Of a stretch of 64,000 nt of DNA, positions 50,062 to 62,928 are shown in pieces (within the stretch, counting starts at the first letter, position 1; each line of letters starts with the position of its first letter). The position numbers and the translations under genes were made by a program. The stretch spans positions 3,534,001 through 3,598,000 of the forward strand of contig NZ_CP057483.1 of the NCBI RefSeq assembly GCF_013836145.1, read 5' to 3'. The DNA comes from Citrobacter sp. RHB25-C09 (lineage in GTDB: Bacteria > Pseudomonadota > Gammaproteobacteria > Enterobacterales > Enterobacteriaceae). The notes beneath the pieces are model-generated. The model ran no database searches and was not told where the DNA came from. It saw nothing but the letters and a program-made list of their open reading frames with translations.

Positions 50062-50280
50062 ATGAAAAAATGGGCAGTTGTAATTTCCGCAGTAGGGCTG
50101 GCTTTTGCTGTTTCCGGATGTAGCAGTGATTATGTGATGGCGACCAAAGATGGGCGTATGATCCTGACCGACGGTAAACCCGAAATTGATGATGATACCG
50201 GTCTGGTGAGCTATCACGATCAGCAAGGCAATGCGATGCAGATTAACCGCGACGACGTTTCTCAAATCATTGAACGTTGA
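50062..50280 (+). CDS. ygdR: DUF903 lipoprotein YgdR
   Basis: Lipoprotein of 72 aa: signal [16 protein letters not shown], lipobox VSGC-S, then the DUF903 domain ([18 protein letters not shown]...[12 protein letters not shown]). The ATG at 50062 is set by AGGAG 6 bp upstream. Paralogue of ygdI at 7417-7644. Function unknown. Confidence 0.94.
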   Translation: MKKWAVVISAVGLAFAVSGCSSDYVMATKDGRMILTDGKPEIDDDTGLVSYHDQQGNAMQINRDDVSQIIER

Positions 50281-50281
50281 T

Positions 50282-50316
50282 GGTTAAGGTCAGCTCTGCG
50301 CTGGCCTTAACAATTT
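50282..50316 (+). terminator. intrinsic terminator after ygdR
   Basis: GTTAAGG-CAG and CTG-CCTTAAC arms, followed by AATTTTT. Confidence 0.75.
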
Positions 50317-50386
50317 TTCTTCCCTTTTTCCCTTCCCTAAGCCATTTTTATAATCCTTATGTCGTGATTATAAAAAGGAAACGGCT

Positions 50387-51427
50387 ATGCAATATCACCG
50401 TATACCCCACAGCTCGCTTGAGATAAGTACATTGGGGCTGGGCACAATGACGTTTGGTGAACAAAATAGCGAAGCCGACGCCCATGCACAGCTCGACTAT
50501 GCCGTCGCGAATGGGATTAACCTGATCGACGTGGCTGAAATGTACCCGGTACCGCCACGCCCGGAGACGCAGGGCCTTACCGAAACCTATGTCGGTAACT
50601 GGCTGGCTAAACAAGGTAATCGCGAAAAGTTGATTCTCGCCTCCAAGGTGAGCGGTCCGACGCGTAATAACGACAGCGGTATTCGCCCGAACCAGGCATT
50701 GGATCGTAAAAACATCCGTGAAGCGCTTCACGATAGCCTGAAGCGATTACAAACCGATTATCTGGATTTGTACCAGGTACACTGGCCGCAGCGACCGACC
50801 AATTGTTTTGGCAAGCTGGGCTACACCTGGACGGATTCCGCGCCAGTGATCACTTTGCTGGATACGCTGGATGCGCTGGCCGAGTTTCAGCGTGCGGGCA
50901 AGATCCGCTATATCGGCGTCTCAAATGAAACCGCGTTTGGCGTGATGCGCTATCTACACCTGGCAGATAAACATGATCTGCCGCGAATCGTCACCATCCA
51001 GAACCCTTACAGCCTGGTGAACCGAAGTTTTGAAGTGGGTCTGGCAGAAGTGAGCCAGTATGAAGGCGTGGAACTCCTCGCCTATTCCTGTCTGGCTTTC
51101 GGTGTCCTGACCGGCAAGTACCTGAACGGTGCGAAGCCCGCAGGTGCACGCAACACACTCTTCAGTCGCTTTACCCGCTATAGCGGCGAGCAGACGCAAA
51201 AGGCCGTGGCGGCCTACGTGGATGTTGCGAAGCGTCACGGGCTGGATCCGGCGCAGATGGCGCTGGCATTCGTTCGCCAACAACCGTTTGTCGCCAGCAC
51301 GTTGCTCGGCGCGACGACGATGGAACAGTTGAAGACGAACGTCGAGAGTTTACATCTGGAGCTCAGCGCAGAAGTGTTAGCGGAGATTGAAGCGGTGCAC
51401 CAGGTTTATACCTACCCGGCACCGTAA
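50387..51427 (+). CDS. tas: aldo/keto reductase Tas
   Basis: NADPH-dependent aldo/keto reductase of 346 aa, as in E. coli. The catalytic Tyr region LIDVAEMYPVP is near residue 45, with LDLYQVHWPQR and the C-terminal cofactor segment STLLGATTMEQLKTNV. In E. coli Tas was found as a multicopy suppressor of tyrosine auxotrophy; its natural substrate is not settled. Confidence 0.96.
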   Translation: MQYHRIPHSSLEISTLGLGTMTFGEQNSEADAHAQLDYAVANGINLIDVAEMYPVPPRPETQGLTETYVGNWLAKQGNREKLILASKVSGPTRNNDSGIRPNQALDRKNIREALHDSLKRLQTDYLDLYQVHWPQRPTNCFGKLGYTWTDSAPVITLLDTLDALAEFQRAGKIRYIGVSNETAFGVMRYLHLADKHDLPRIVTIQNPYSLVNRSFEVGLAEVSQYEGVELLAYSCLAFGVLTGKYLNGAKPAGARNTLFSRFTRYSGEQTQKAVAAYVDVAKRHGLDPAQMALAFVRQQPFVASTLLGATTMEQLKTNVESLHLELSAEVLAEIEAVHQVYTYPAP

Positions 51428-51441
51428 CGGGGACCTTTCGC

Positions 51442-51515
51442 TGTAGGCCTGATAAGACGCATCAGCGTCATCATCAGGCTTCTCGCCGAATGGCGCATGC
51501 GCTTATCCGGCCTAC
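51442..51515. repeat. BIME: two inverted REP units between tas and lplT
   Basis: GTAGGCCTGATAAGACGC...CATCAGGC (51442-51479), then GCCGAATGGCGCATGCGC...CCGGCCTAC (51485-51515), in the gap of the convergent genes tas and lplT. Confidence 0.8.
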
Positions 51516-51526
51516 AGCTCGCGGGT

Positions 51527-55250
<3,724 letters not shown>

Positions 55251-55265
55251 ACAATAGGTACTGTC

Positions 55266-56294
55266 ATGGCGACCATAAAGGATGTAGCCCGACTAGCTGG
55301 TGTTTCAGTCGCCACCGTTTCTCGCGTTATTAATGATTCTCCCAAAGCCAGCGAAGCCTCGCGCCTGGCAGTGAACAGTGCGATGGCAACGCTCAGTTAC
55401 CATCCAAATGCGAATGCGCGCGCCCTGGCACAGCAGTCCACCGAGACTATTGGTCTGGTCGTGGGCGATGTCTCTGACCCCTTCTTCGGCGCGATGGTTA
55501 AAGCCGTCGAGCAGGTCGCCTATCATACCGGCAACTTTTTGCTGATTGGTAACGGCTACCATAATGAGCAGAAGGAACGTCAGGCGATTGAACAGCTTAT
55601 TCGCCACCGCTGCGCCGCATTAGTCGTGCACGCAAAAATGCTCCCGGACAGCGATCTGGCGTCATTAATGACGCAAATGCCGGGAATGGTGCTCATCAAC
55701 CGGATCCTGCCCGGTTTCGAGCAGCGCTGTGTCGCGCTGGACGACCGCTACGGAGCATGGTTGGCTACCCGTCATCTGATTCAACAGGGCCATACCCGCA
55801 TTGGGTATATCTGCTCCAATCACTCTATTTCCGATGCGGAAGATCGCCTCAAAGGCTACTATGCCGCGCTGGAAGAGAGCCAGATCCCGATCAACGATCG
55901 CCTGGTGACCTTCGGCGAACCGGATGAAAGCGGCGGCGAACAGGCAATGACGGAGCTGCTGGGTCGCGGGCGAAACTTCACGGCGGTCGCCTGTTATAAC
56001 GACTCGATGGCGGCTGGCGCAATGGGCGTGCTGAACGACAACGGTGTCGATGTTCCGGGCGAAATCTCGCTGATTGGGTTTGATGATGTGCTGGTTTCTC
56101 GTTACGTCCGCCCACGCCTGACCACCGTGCGTTACCCAATCGTGACGATGGCGACCCAGGCGGCAGAATTGGCGTTAGCGCTGGCGGAAAAGCGCCCGCT
56201 ACCAGAGATCACCCATGTTTTCAGCCCGACGCTGGTTCGTCGCCATTCCGTAACGGCACCGGCTGAGCCAGGCAATGCGTTACCAAACGAGTAA
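55266..56294 (+). CDS. galR: galactose operon repressor GalR
   Basis: LacI-family repressor of galactose genes, inactivated by D-galactose. The protein is 343 aa, as in E. coli, from the ATG at 55266 (MATIKDVARLAGVSVATVSR). It has an N-terminal LacI helix-turn-helix and hinge, then a periplasmic-binding-protein-like sensor domain (LIGFDDVLVSRYVRPRLTTV). It is followed after 13 bp by a second LacI-type gene. Confidence 0.96.
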   Translation: MATIKDVARLAGVSVATVSRVINDSPKASEASRLAVNSAMATLSYHPNANARALAQQSTETIGLVVGDVSDPFFGAMVKAVEQVAYHTGNFLLIGNGYHNEQKERQAIEQLIRHRCAALVVHAKMLPDSDLASLMTQMPGMVLINRILPGFEQRCVALDDRYGAWLATRHLIQQGHTRIGYICSNHSISDAEDRLKGYYAALEESQIPINDRLVTFGEPDESGGEQAMTELLGRGRNFTAVACYNDSMAAGAMGVLNDNGVDVPGEISLIGFDDVLVSRYVRPRLTTVRYPIVTMATQAAELALALAEKRPLPEITHVFSPTLVRRHSVTAPAEPGNALPNE

Positions 56295-56307
56295 TCAGGA
56301 AAGCGTC

Positions 56308-57321
56308 ATGATAACAATGCTGGATGTTTCCCGTCGCGCGGGGGTTTCTAAAGCCACGGTGTCTCGCGTACTGAACGGTACCGGTCAGGTCAAAGAGAGC
56401 ACGCGCCAGAAAGTGTTTAAGGCGATGCAGGCGCTGGATTATCGGCCAAACTTTCTTGCCCGCTCCCTGGCCAACCGTACCAGCAACAGTATTGGGTTGG
56501 TGGTTTCGACGTTTGATGGCTTTTATTTTGGCCGCCTGTTGCAGCAGGCGTCGCGACAGACTGAATCCCACGGCAAGCAACTGATTGTGACTGATGGTCA
56601 CGACACACCAGAGCGAGAGCAGGAAGCCGTACAGATGCTGGCCGACAGGCAGTGCGACGCAATTATCCTCTATACCCGCTATATGAGTGAAAAGGCGATT
56701 TTAGCGCTGGCAGATTCGATTACGATGCCGCTGGTCATCATTAACCGCGAGGTGAGCCTGGCACGCGAACGCGCCATTTTCTTTGAGCAGGAAGAGGCTG
56801 CGTTTCAGGCGGTGGATTACCTGATATCTCAGGGCCATCGCGACATCGCCTGTATTACTGTTCCTGGCCATACGCCAACCGGCAAGTCGCGTCTAATGGG
56901 CTACCGTAAGGCGCTGGAAAAAAATGGCATCCCCTGGGATGACGCCAGGGTGAAGTTTGGCGATTCCACTATGACGCGCGGTTACGATGCCTGTAAGGAA
57001 CTGCTTAGCGAAGGCGTTTCCTTTAGCGCCCTGTTCGCCTGTAACGACGATATGGCGCTAGGGGCGTCGAAAGCGCTCCACCAGGCAGGGCTGAATATTC
57101 CACAGGATGTGTCGCTGTTTGGCTTTGACGATGCGCCAAGCGCTAAGTGGCTGGAGCCGGGATTATCGACAGTGTACCTGCCGATCGATACGATGATCAC
57201 CACCGCCATCGACCAGGCCATTCGCATGGTGAACGGCGAGGAAGTCGAACCGATTCCGCCATTCACCGGCACATTAGTGTTGCGCGATTCGGTAACTACC
57301 GGGCCGTATTTTAAAGCATAA
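56308..57321 (+). CDS. second LacI-family regulator, AscG-like
   Basis: Protein of 337 aa from the ATG at 56308, with GGAAAG 6 bp upstream. N-terminal LacI helix-turn-helix (MLDVSRRAGVSKATVSRVLN) and a sugar-binding sensor domain (SLFGFDDAPSAKWLEPGLSTV). It resembles the AscG branch more than GalR. It starts 13 bp after galR on the same strand, so it is probably co-transcribed. K-12 has no gene here; Salmonella has a LacI-type gene in this place, as I recall. Effector and targets unknown; no sugar-use operon adjoins it. Confidence 0.85.
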   Translation: MITMLDVSRRAGVSKATVSRVLNGTGQVKESTRQKVFKAMQALDYRPNFLARSLANRTSNSIGLVVSTFDGFYFGRLLQQASRQTESHGKQLIVTDGHDTPEREQEAVQMLADRQCDAIILYTRYMSEKAILALADSITMPLVIINREVSLARERAIFFEQEEAAFQAVDYLISQGHRDIACITVPGHTPTGKSRLMGYRKALEKNGIPWDDARVKFGDSTMTRGYDACKELLSEGVSFSALFACNDDMALGASKALHQAGLNIPQDVSLFGFDDAPSAKWLEPGLSTVYLPIDTMITTAIDQAIRMVNGEEVEPIPPFTGTLVLRDSVTTGPYFKA

Positions 57322-57331
57322 ACGACGCAAT

Positions 57332-57418
57332 GCCTGATGGCGCTGCGCTTATCAGGCCTACAAACAATGCCATCTCGTAGCCCGTAGGCCGGATAAGGCG
57401 CTTGCGCCGCCATCCGGC
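57332..57418. repeat. BIME: two REP units between the LacI-type gene and lysA
   Basis: GCCTGATGGCGCTGCGCTTATCAGGC (from 57332) and GTAGGCCGGATAAGGCGC...CATCCGGC (57384-57418). The second ends 6 bp before the lysA stop. Confidence 0.8.
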
Positions 57419-57424
57419 AAAAAA

Positions 57425-58687
57425 TCAAAACAGTTCTAAAGCCAACAGCTCTTCAATCGTCTGGCGACGGCGGATCAGGCGCGCCTTGCCGTTATCAAAC
57501 AACACTTCCGGCAATAGCGGACGGCTGTTGTAATTCGACGACATCGAGGCACCGTATGCGCCGGTATCATGCAATACCAGATAATCACCGGGTATCACTG
57601 CTGGCAGCGCGCGCGTCTCAACCTTACCGCCCTCCTGCTGGGTAAAGACATCGCCAGATTCACACAGCGGCCCGGCAACGACCGTCTCGACCCGTGGCGC
57701 GTTCTCCAGAGAACGCCCATCGGCCGCCAGAGCGGTAATATGGTGATAGCTACCATACATCGCGGGTCGCATTAGATCGTTGAATCCCGCATCCACCAGC
57801 ACAAAATGGCGGCTTCCCATCTGCTTCACGCTGCGCACCTGAGTCACCAGAACGCCCGCCTGAGCGACGAGAAAACGGCCAGGCTCGATTTCCAGCTTCA
57901 CGGGGTGACCGAGATGGTGAGCGATCTTTTCGCGCGCTCCGTTCCACAGACCAAAATAGTGCTGCGTATCCACCGCCTCTTCGCCATCGTGATACGGGAT
58001 CGTCAGGCCGCCACCGGCTGAGATCGCCTCAAGATCCTGACCAAACTCAACTACCTGGCGCACCATCGCGTCACAAACCTGCTCCAGGTGAGAATAGTCA
58101 ACGCCAGAACCAATGTGCATGTGAATGCCGACCAGCTTCAGCTGATGGCGCTGCATCGCGGCCAGCGCCAGCGGCAGATCGCTGTGCCAGATACCGTGCT
58201 TACTGTTTTCGCCGCCAGTATTGGTTTTTTGACTATGACCGTGACCAAAACCAGGGTTAACGCGCAGCCAGACGCGATGGCCCGGTGAAACCTGCCCAAG
58301 CTGTTCCAGCATATCGACAGAACCGGCATTCACCGGGATCTGGAGCTCGCTGACGCGGGCCAGCGTCGCGTCGTCAATAACGTCCGCCGTAAAGACAATG
58401 TCATCCGGATGGGTCTGCGGGTTGTAGCCGGCCGCCAGTGCGCGTTCGATTTCTCCCAGTGATACGGAATCGACCTTCACACCCTGCTCGCGCATCAAGC
58501 GGAGGATATGAATATTGGAACAGGCTTTTTGCGCAAAGCGCACCACATCAAACTGTTGCAACGCCGCAATCTGGCGACGGACGATCTGCGCGTCATAGAC
58601 CCAGACCGGGCAGCCAAACTCGGCAGGCAGCCTGAGCAGGTTCTCCGCGGTGAGGTCGGTATCGGTGCAATACAGTGAATGTGGCAT
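57425..58687 (-). CDS. lysA: diaminopimelate decarboxylase
   Basis: Converts meso-diaminopimelate to L-lysine, the last step of lysine synthesis. PLP enzyme with an alanine-racemase-type barrel. The protein is 420 aa from the ATG at 58687, as in E. coli. PLP Lys54 is in FAQKACSN (counted), with SAGGGLTIPY, EIEPGRFLV and the catalytic Cys in GPLCESGD. Divergent from its activator lysR across 116 bp, where LysR should bind. Confidence 0.97.
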   Translation of the reverse strand: MPHSLYCTDTDLTAENLLRLPAEFGCPVWVYDAQIVRRQIAALQQFDVVRFAQKACSNIHILRLMREQGVKVDSVSLGEIERALAAGYNPQTHPDDIVFTADVIDDATLARVSELQIPVNAGSVDMLEQLGQVSPGHRVWLRVNPGFGHGHSQKTNTGGENSKHGIWHSDLPLALAAMQRHQLKLVGIHMHIGSGVDYSHLEQVCDAMVRQVVEFGQDLEAISAGGGLTIPYHDGEEAVDTQHYFGLWNGAREKIAHHLGHPVKLEIEPGRFLVAQAGVLVTQVRSVKQMGSRHFVLVDAGFNDLMRPAMYGSYHHITALAADGRSLENAPRVETVVAGPLCESGDVFTQQEGGKVETRALPAVIPGDYLVLHDTGAYGASMSSNYNSRPLLPEVLFDNGKARLIRRRQTIEELLALELF

Positions 58688-58803
58688 AACGGACTCCGGC
58701 AAAAGTATTTTTTATGATTACGCCACAGAGCCAGAAGAATAAAAAATATCGTTTTATCGCGAGTCTATGCAAAAATGATATGGCTAATTAACATGAGGTG
58801 ATT

Positions 58804-59739
58804 ATGGCCGCCGTTAACTTACGTCATATTGAAATCTTCCATGCGGTCATGACGGCCGGTAACCTGACTGAAGCCGCGCAGTTCCTGCATACTTCCCAGC
58901 CAACCGTCAGTCGTGAACTGGCGCGTTTTGAAAAGGTGCTGGGGCTAAAGCTGTTCGAGCGGACTCGTGGACGCCTGCACCCCACGGTTCAGGGATTACG
59001 CCTGTTTGAAGAGGTTCAGCGCTCCTGGTACGGACTCGATCGCATCGTCAGCGCGGCGGAAAGCCTGCGGGAGTTTCGTCAGGGGGAATTGTCGATCGTC
59101 TGCCTGCCGGTCTTTTCGCAGTCGCTACTCCCTGCCCTGATCCAGCCCTTTCTCGCCCGTTACCCGGAAGTAAGTCTGAATATTGTGCCTCAGGAGTCGC
59201 CGCTGCTTGAAGAGTGGCTTTCCGCCCAGCGCCACGATCTGGGGCTGACGGAAACGCTACATACCCCAGCGGGCACAGAGCGCACCGAGCTGTTTTCGCT
59301 GGATGAGGTCTGCGTGCTGCCACAAGGGCATCCGTTAGCTGAAAAGGAGAGGCTTTCCCCGCAGGATTTCCACGGTGAAAACTACATCAGCCTGTCGCGT
59401 ACCGACAGCTACCGTCAGTTGCTCGACGCGCTGTTTACTGAGCACGACGTCAAGCGGCGAATGGTGGTCGAAACCCATAGTGCGGCGTCGGTCTGCGCGA
59501 TGGTACGCGCCGGAGCGGGCCTGTCGATCGTCAACCCGCTTACCGCGCTGGATTATGCCACTAACGGCGTGGTGGTTCGTCGCTTCAGCATCGCCGTTCC
59601 GTTCACGGTCAGTCTGATTCGCCCGGTACACCGCCCCGCATCAGCGCTCGTAGAGGCGTTTAGCGCACATTTGCAAAGCCACCACCACACGCTGGTTACG
59701 GCGTTAGATAAGGTGCTGGGACCGGCTACGACAGCATAA
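58804..59739 (+). CDS. lysR: transcriptional activator of lysA, LysR
   Basis: Founding member of the LysR family; activates lysA when diaminopimelate is present. The protein is 311 aa from the ATG at 58804, preceded by GAGG; GTG at 58798 is in frame but less likely. N-terminal helix-turn-helix ([23 protein letters not shown]) and a LysR substrate domain. Its 3' end overlaps convergent ygeA by 14 bp. Confidence 0.96.
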   Translation: MAAVNLRHIEIFHAVMTAGNLTEAAQFLHTSQPTVSRELARFEKVLGLKLFERTRGRLHPTVQGLRLFEEVQRSWYGLDRIVSAAESLREFRQGELSIVCLPVFSQSLLPALIQPFLARYPEVSLNIVPQESPLLEEWLSAQRHDLGLTETLHTPAGTERTELFSLDEVCVLPQGHPLAEKERLSPQDFHGENYISLSRTDSYRQLLDALFTEHDVKRRMVVETHSAASVCAMVRAGAGLSIVNPLTALDYATNGVVVRRFSIAVPFTVSLIRPVHRPASALVEAFSAHLQSHHHTLVTALDKVLGPATTA

Positions 59740-60418
59740 ACTCGACGGCATCCCCGGCATGGATTGCGGCAGTATCAAAAACCTGAATGGGACTTTGATC
59801 CGCAGGAACCAACAGGCCAATCTCGGTACAGCCGAAGATCACCCCCTGAGCGCCCTGTGCTGCCAGCCGTTCAATTACCTGCACATAGTATTGACGAGAA
59901 GCTTCGCTAAACTGCCCCAGGCATAACTCGTTAAAGATCACTTCGTTGATCTTCGCCCGATCGTCCGCGTCAGGGATCAGACACTCAATGGCAAACTGCT
60001 GTTCCAGTCGGCCACGATAGAAATCCTGCTCCATGGTATAACGCGTTCCCAGCAGCGCCACCCGGTTCATCCCCTGTGCGGTCACCGCTCTTCCCGTTGC
60101 ATCGGCAATATGCAGGAAAGGCAGCGAGCAGCGAGTCTCAATGGAATCCGCCACTTTGTGCATAGTGTTAGTGCACAGGACGATCCCTTCAGCGCCAGCC
60201 TTTTGCAGACCCAGCGCGGCCTGGGCCAGGATCTCCCCTGCTTTGTCCCACTCGCCGCGACTCTGACACTCTTCAATTTCATGAAAATCCACGCTGTGCA
60301 GCAGCAGGCGCGCAGAGTGTAGCCCTCCCAGACGTTGCTTCACCCCTTCGTTGATTAAACGATAATAAGGAATTGTTGATTCCCAACTCATGCCGCCTAA
60401 CAATCCGATCGTTTTCAT
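59726..60418 (-). CDS. ygeA: broad-specificity amino-acid racemase YgeA
   Basis: Asp/Glu racemase superfamily protein of 230 aa, as in E. coli. The two catalytic cysteines are in VLCTNTMHK (about residue 83) and [10 protein letters not shown] (about residue 197). E. coli YgeA racemises several amino acids, including homoserine and lysine. Placed next to lysR/lysA. Confidence 0.94.
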   Translation of the reverse strand: MKTIGLLGGMSWESTIPYYRLINEGVKQRLGGLHSARLLLHSVDFHEIEECQSRGEWDKAGEILAQAALGLQKAGAEGIVLCTNTMHKVADSIETRCSLPFLHIADATGRAVTAQGMNRVALLGTRYTMEQDFYRGRLEQQFAIECLIPDADDRAKINEVIFNELCLGQFSEASRQYYVQVIERLAAQGAQGVIFGCTEIGLLVPADQSPIQVFDTAAIHAGDAVEFMLS

Positions 60419-60523
60419 TACCTGCTCCTTAAAATTGCGATGTAGAGCAGTGAAGCAAACTTGTGATCAACTTTCCAGTTCAATTGCTGAGCTATTCCCA
60501 TTTTCTGCTTCCTGCTCTAGCCT

Positions 60524-60544
60524 AAATGAAACAACATTTCATTT
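60524..60544 (+). promoter_or_regulatory. KdgR-like operator upstream of kdgF
   Basis: A 21-bp inverted repeat, AAATGAAA and TTTCATTT arms around CAACA, ends 16 bp before the kdgF ATG. The arms fit the KdgR (IclR family) consensus of uronate genes. A related site lies before kduI (62737-62757). Confidence 0.75.
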
Positions 60545-60560
60545 ACTCACAGGATTGCAC

Positions 60561-60887
60561 ATGATTGTTTTCCATGACCAGACCACGCTTGAAGACCTTG
60601 GCAATGGCGTCACCCGCAGGATCCTTGCGCATAACGGTAAGATGATGGCGGTGGAGGTGAATTTCGACCAGGGTGCGATTGGCCCATTACATCATCATCC
60701 TCATGAACAACTGACTTACGTGTTATCCGGCGAGTTTGAATTTACGATTGGCGACGAAAAGCAGGTGGTGCGTACAGGAGACACATTGTATAAGCAACCC
60801 AATATTATGCACGGCTGCGTGTGTCTTAAGGCGGGAACGTTGTTGGATACCTTTACGCCGGTACGCGAGGATTTTCTTAAATCCTGA
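60561..60887 (+). CDS. kdgF: cupin protein, KdgF-like uronate ring-opening enzyme
   Basis: Single-domain cupin of 108 aa. The metal-binding cluster HHHPHEQ (residues 44-50) and a later His at about 84 (NIMHGC) match KdgF, which turns the unsaturated 4,5-uronate monomer into 5-keto-4-deoxyuronate. That compound is the substrate of KduI, encoded 1 kb away. The start is the ATG at 60561, after the KdgR-like operator; the upstream frame overlaps ygeA and is not coding. In K-12 this place holds araE. The assignment rests on motif, size and context. Confidence 0.75.
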   Translation: MIVFHDQTTLEDLGNGVTRRILAHNGKMMAVEVNFDQGAIGPLHHHPHEQLTYVLSGEFEFTIGDEKQVVRTGDTLYKQPNIMHGCVCLKAGTLLDTFTPVREDFLKS

Positions 60888-60896
60888 ATCTGTTTT

Positions 60897-60963
60897 GCCG
60901 GGGGCGGCTACGCCTTGCCCGGCCTACAAACATGTAGGCCGGATGGCGCAAGCGCCATCCGGC
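60897..60963. repeat. BIME: two REP units between kdgF and kduD
   Basis: GCCGGGGGCGGCTACGCC...GCCCGGCCTAC (60897-60927) and GTAGGCCGGATGGCGCAAGC...ATCCGGC (60934-60963), between convergent genes. Confidence 0.8.
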
Positions 60964-60970
60964 AAGAGAA

Positions 60971-61732
60971 TTAACGCGCCAGCCAGCCGCCGTCAACCGC
61001 CACGGTGTAGCCGTTAACATAGTCAGAAGCGCTGGAAGCCAGGAACACAACCGGCCCCATCAGATCGCTCGGCAGACCCCAACGTCCCGCCGGGATACGC
61101 TCCAGAATTGCTGCGTTACGCTGTTCATCCGCGCGAATCTGCTGAGTATTGTTGGTGGCCATGTAGCCCGGCGCAATCGCGTTGACGTTGATATTGTGCT
61201 TCGCCCACTCATTCGCCATCAGACGGGTTACACCCATAACGCCGCTTTTGGAGGCAGTGTATGACGGTACGCGGATCCCGCCCTGGAAGGAGAGCATGGA
61301 TGCGATGTTGATGATTTTGCCGCCGTTGCCCTGCGCGATAAAGTGTTTGGCCGCCGCCTGAGACATAAAGAACACGCTCTTAATGTTCAGATTCATGACG
61401 TCGTCCCAGTCTTTTTCAGTGAAGTCGATCGCGTCTTCACGGCGGATCAGCCCCGCATTGTTGACCAGAATATCGATATGGCCGAATTCAGCCACCGCGC
61501 GCTCAAGCAGAGCAGGAATGCCATCGATCTGGCGCAGATCGGCGGTCAGGCTTAAAAAGCGACGCCCCAGCGCAGTCACGCGTTCGATGGTTTCGGTCGG
61601 TTCAACGATGTTGATCCCAACGATGTCGCAGCCTGCCTCTGCCAGACCGAGCGCCATGCCCTGGCCCAGACCGGTATCACACCCTGTCACAACCGCGACT
61701 TTACCTTCGAGAGAGAATGCATTCAAAATCAT
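60971..61732 (-). CDS. kduD: 2-dehydro-3-deoxy-D-gluconate 5-dehydrogenase
   Basis: Short-chain dehydrogenase that reduces 2,5-diketo-3-deoxygluconate to 2-keto-3-deoxygluconate with NAD(P)H. The protein is 253 aa, as in E. coli. It has the Gly-rich TGCDTGLGQG motif near residue 17, NNAG, and the catalytic Ser and YxxxK (YTASKSG). It follows kduI by 56 bp in the same operon. Confidence 0.96.
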   Translation of the reverse strand: MILNAFSLEGKVAVVTGCDTGLGQGMALGLAEAGCDIVGINIVEPTETIERVTALGRRFLSLTADLRQIDGIPALLERAVAEFGHIDILVNNAGLIRREDAIDFTEKDWDDVMNLNIKSVFFMSQAAAKHFIAQGNGGKIINIASMLSFQGGIRVPSYTASKSGVMGVTRLMANEWAKHNINVNAIAPGYMATNNTQQIRADEQRNAAILERIPAGRWGLPSDLMGPVVFLASSASDYVNGYTVAVDGGWLAR

Positions 61733-61788
61733 TGTAAGTCCTTATGTTTTTCAGGCCTGTCACGGACAGGCGTTATAAGCGCCCGCGA

Positions 61789-62625
61789 CTAGCGCAGATC
61801 TTTAACCGCAACGTGGTCCATGTCATCAAAGACCTGGTTTTCACCGACCATTCCCCAGATGAAGGTATAGGCTTTCGTCCCTACCCCGGAGTGAATCGAC
61901 CAGCTTGGTGAAATCACCGCCTGCTCGTTGTGCATCACAATATGACGGGTTTCCTGCGGCTGCCCCATCATATGGAATACGCAGGTGTCTTCTTCCATAT
62001 TGAAGTAGAAGTAAACTTCCATACGGCGTTCATGAGTGTGGCATGGCATGGTGTTCCACAGGTTGCCAGGGGCCAGTTCGGTCAGGCCCATGCTGAGCTG
62101 GCAGGTTTCGAGCACGTCCGGCACGAAATATTTGTTAATGGTACGGCGGTTACTGGTGAGGTTATCGCCCAGCGTGACCGGTGACACATCGGCAGGCGTC
62201 ACTTTTTTGGTTGGGTAAGTCATATGCGCGGGGGCACAGTTGTAATAGAACTTGGCTGGCGTTGCGCTATCGACGCTGGCAAACACCACCTCTTTTGCCC
62301 CTTTACCGACATACAGCGCATCGCGATGACCAATCTCAAAACACTGACCGTCCACGGTAATGGTGCCCGCGCCGCCGATGTTGATCACCCCCAACTCACG
62401 GCGTTCAAGGAAATAGGTTACGCCCAGTTGTTTACCCACTTCACCGCCCACGGAGACGGTTTTTGCCACCGGCATGATGCCGCCGACAATGATGCGGTCG
62501 ATGTGGCTGTAAACCATGGTGTATTCGTCAGCCACGAACACCTGTTCAACCAAAAACTCATTGCGTAGCCCCTGGGTATCCAGTGTTTTGGCGTGCGCGC
62601 TGTGAATACTTTGTCTTACGTCCAC
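61789..62625 (-). CDS. kduI: 5-keto-4-deoxyuronate isomerase
   Basis: Zinc cupin that converts 5-keto-4-deoxyuronate to 2,5-diketo-3-deoxygluconate. The protein is 278 aa, as in E. coli. Zinc ligands lie in [11 protein letters not shown] (His196, His198, Glu203 in E. coli) and in the C-terminal SIHSG (His245). First gene of kduI-kduD, with a KdgR-like site upstream. Confidence 0.96.
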   Translation of the reverse strand: MDVRQSIHSAHAKTLDTQGLRNEFLVEQVFVADEYTMVYSHIDRIIVGGIMPVAKTVSVGGEVGKQLGVTYFLERRELGVINIGGAGTITVDGQCFEIGHRDALYVGKGAKEVVFASVDSATPAKFYYNCAPAHMTYPTKKVTPADVSPVTLGDNLTSNRRTINKYFVPDVLETCQLSMGLTELAPGNLWNTMPCHTHERRMEVYFYFNMEEDTCVFHMMGQPQETRHIVMHNEQAVISPSWSIHSGVGTKAYTFIWGMVGENQVFDDMDHVAVKDLR

Positions 62626-62736
62626 ATTGACCTCCAGTGAAAAACTGAGCGGGAATTCCTTTACGGAGAGCGAAACGCTGTTCCGTTTTACTTTATGCGC
62701 TAATGATATCCCTCACGGAATGTGTTTTCAATCATA

Positions 62737-62757
62737 TATAAAACAACGTTTCACTTT
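62737..62757 (-). promoter_or_regulatory. KdgR-like operator upstream of kduI
   Basis: On the minus strand AAAGTGAAAC-GTT-GTTTTATA resembles the operator before kdgF and lies 112 bp from the kduI start. The arms are less perfect than in the kdgF site. Confidence 0.6.
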
Positions 62758-62864
62758 TTCTGCAAGATATTATCAAAAGTGTAAGTACGATCACGCTCGT
62801 GCAATACACAATTAAAACGGACTAATAAAATTCACTATTAAAACAAATAGATGGGCATAACGAG

Positions 62865-62892
62865 ATTGCCGTCATCGAATAATGACGGCAAT
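62865..62892 (-). terminator. hairpin downstream of yqeF
   Basis: Perfect 11-bp stem ATTGCCGTCAT/ATGACGGCAAT with a 6-nt loop, 37 bp after the yqeF stop. No T-run follows on the minus strand, so it may stabilise the mRNA 3' end rather than terminate. The rest of 62626-62928 holds the kduI promoter region and nothing else visible. Confidence 0.5.
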
Positions 62893-62928
62893 ACGTGAAA
62901 TGAATGCGGGGAAAAACAGGAAGAGCGT

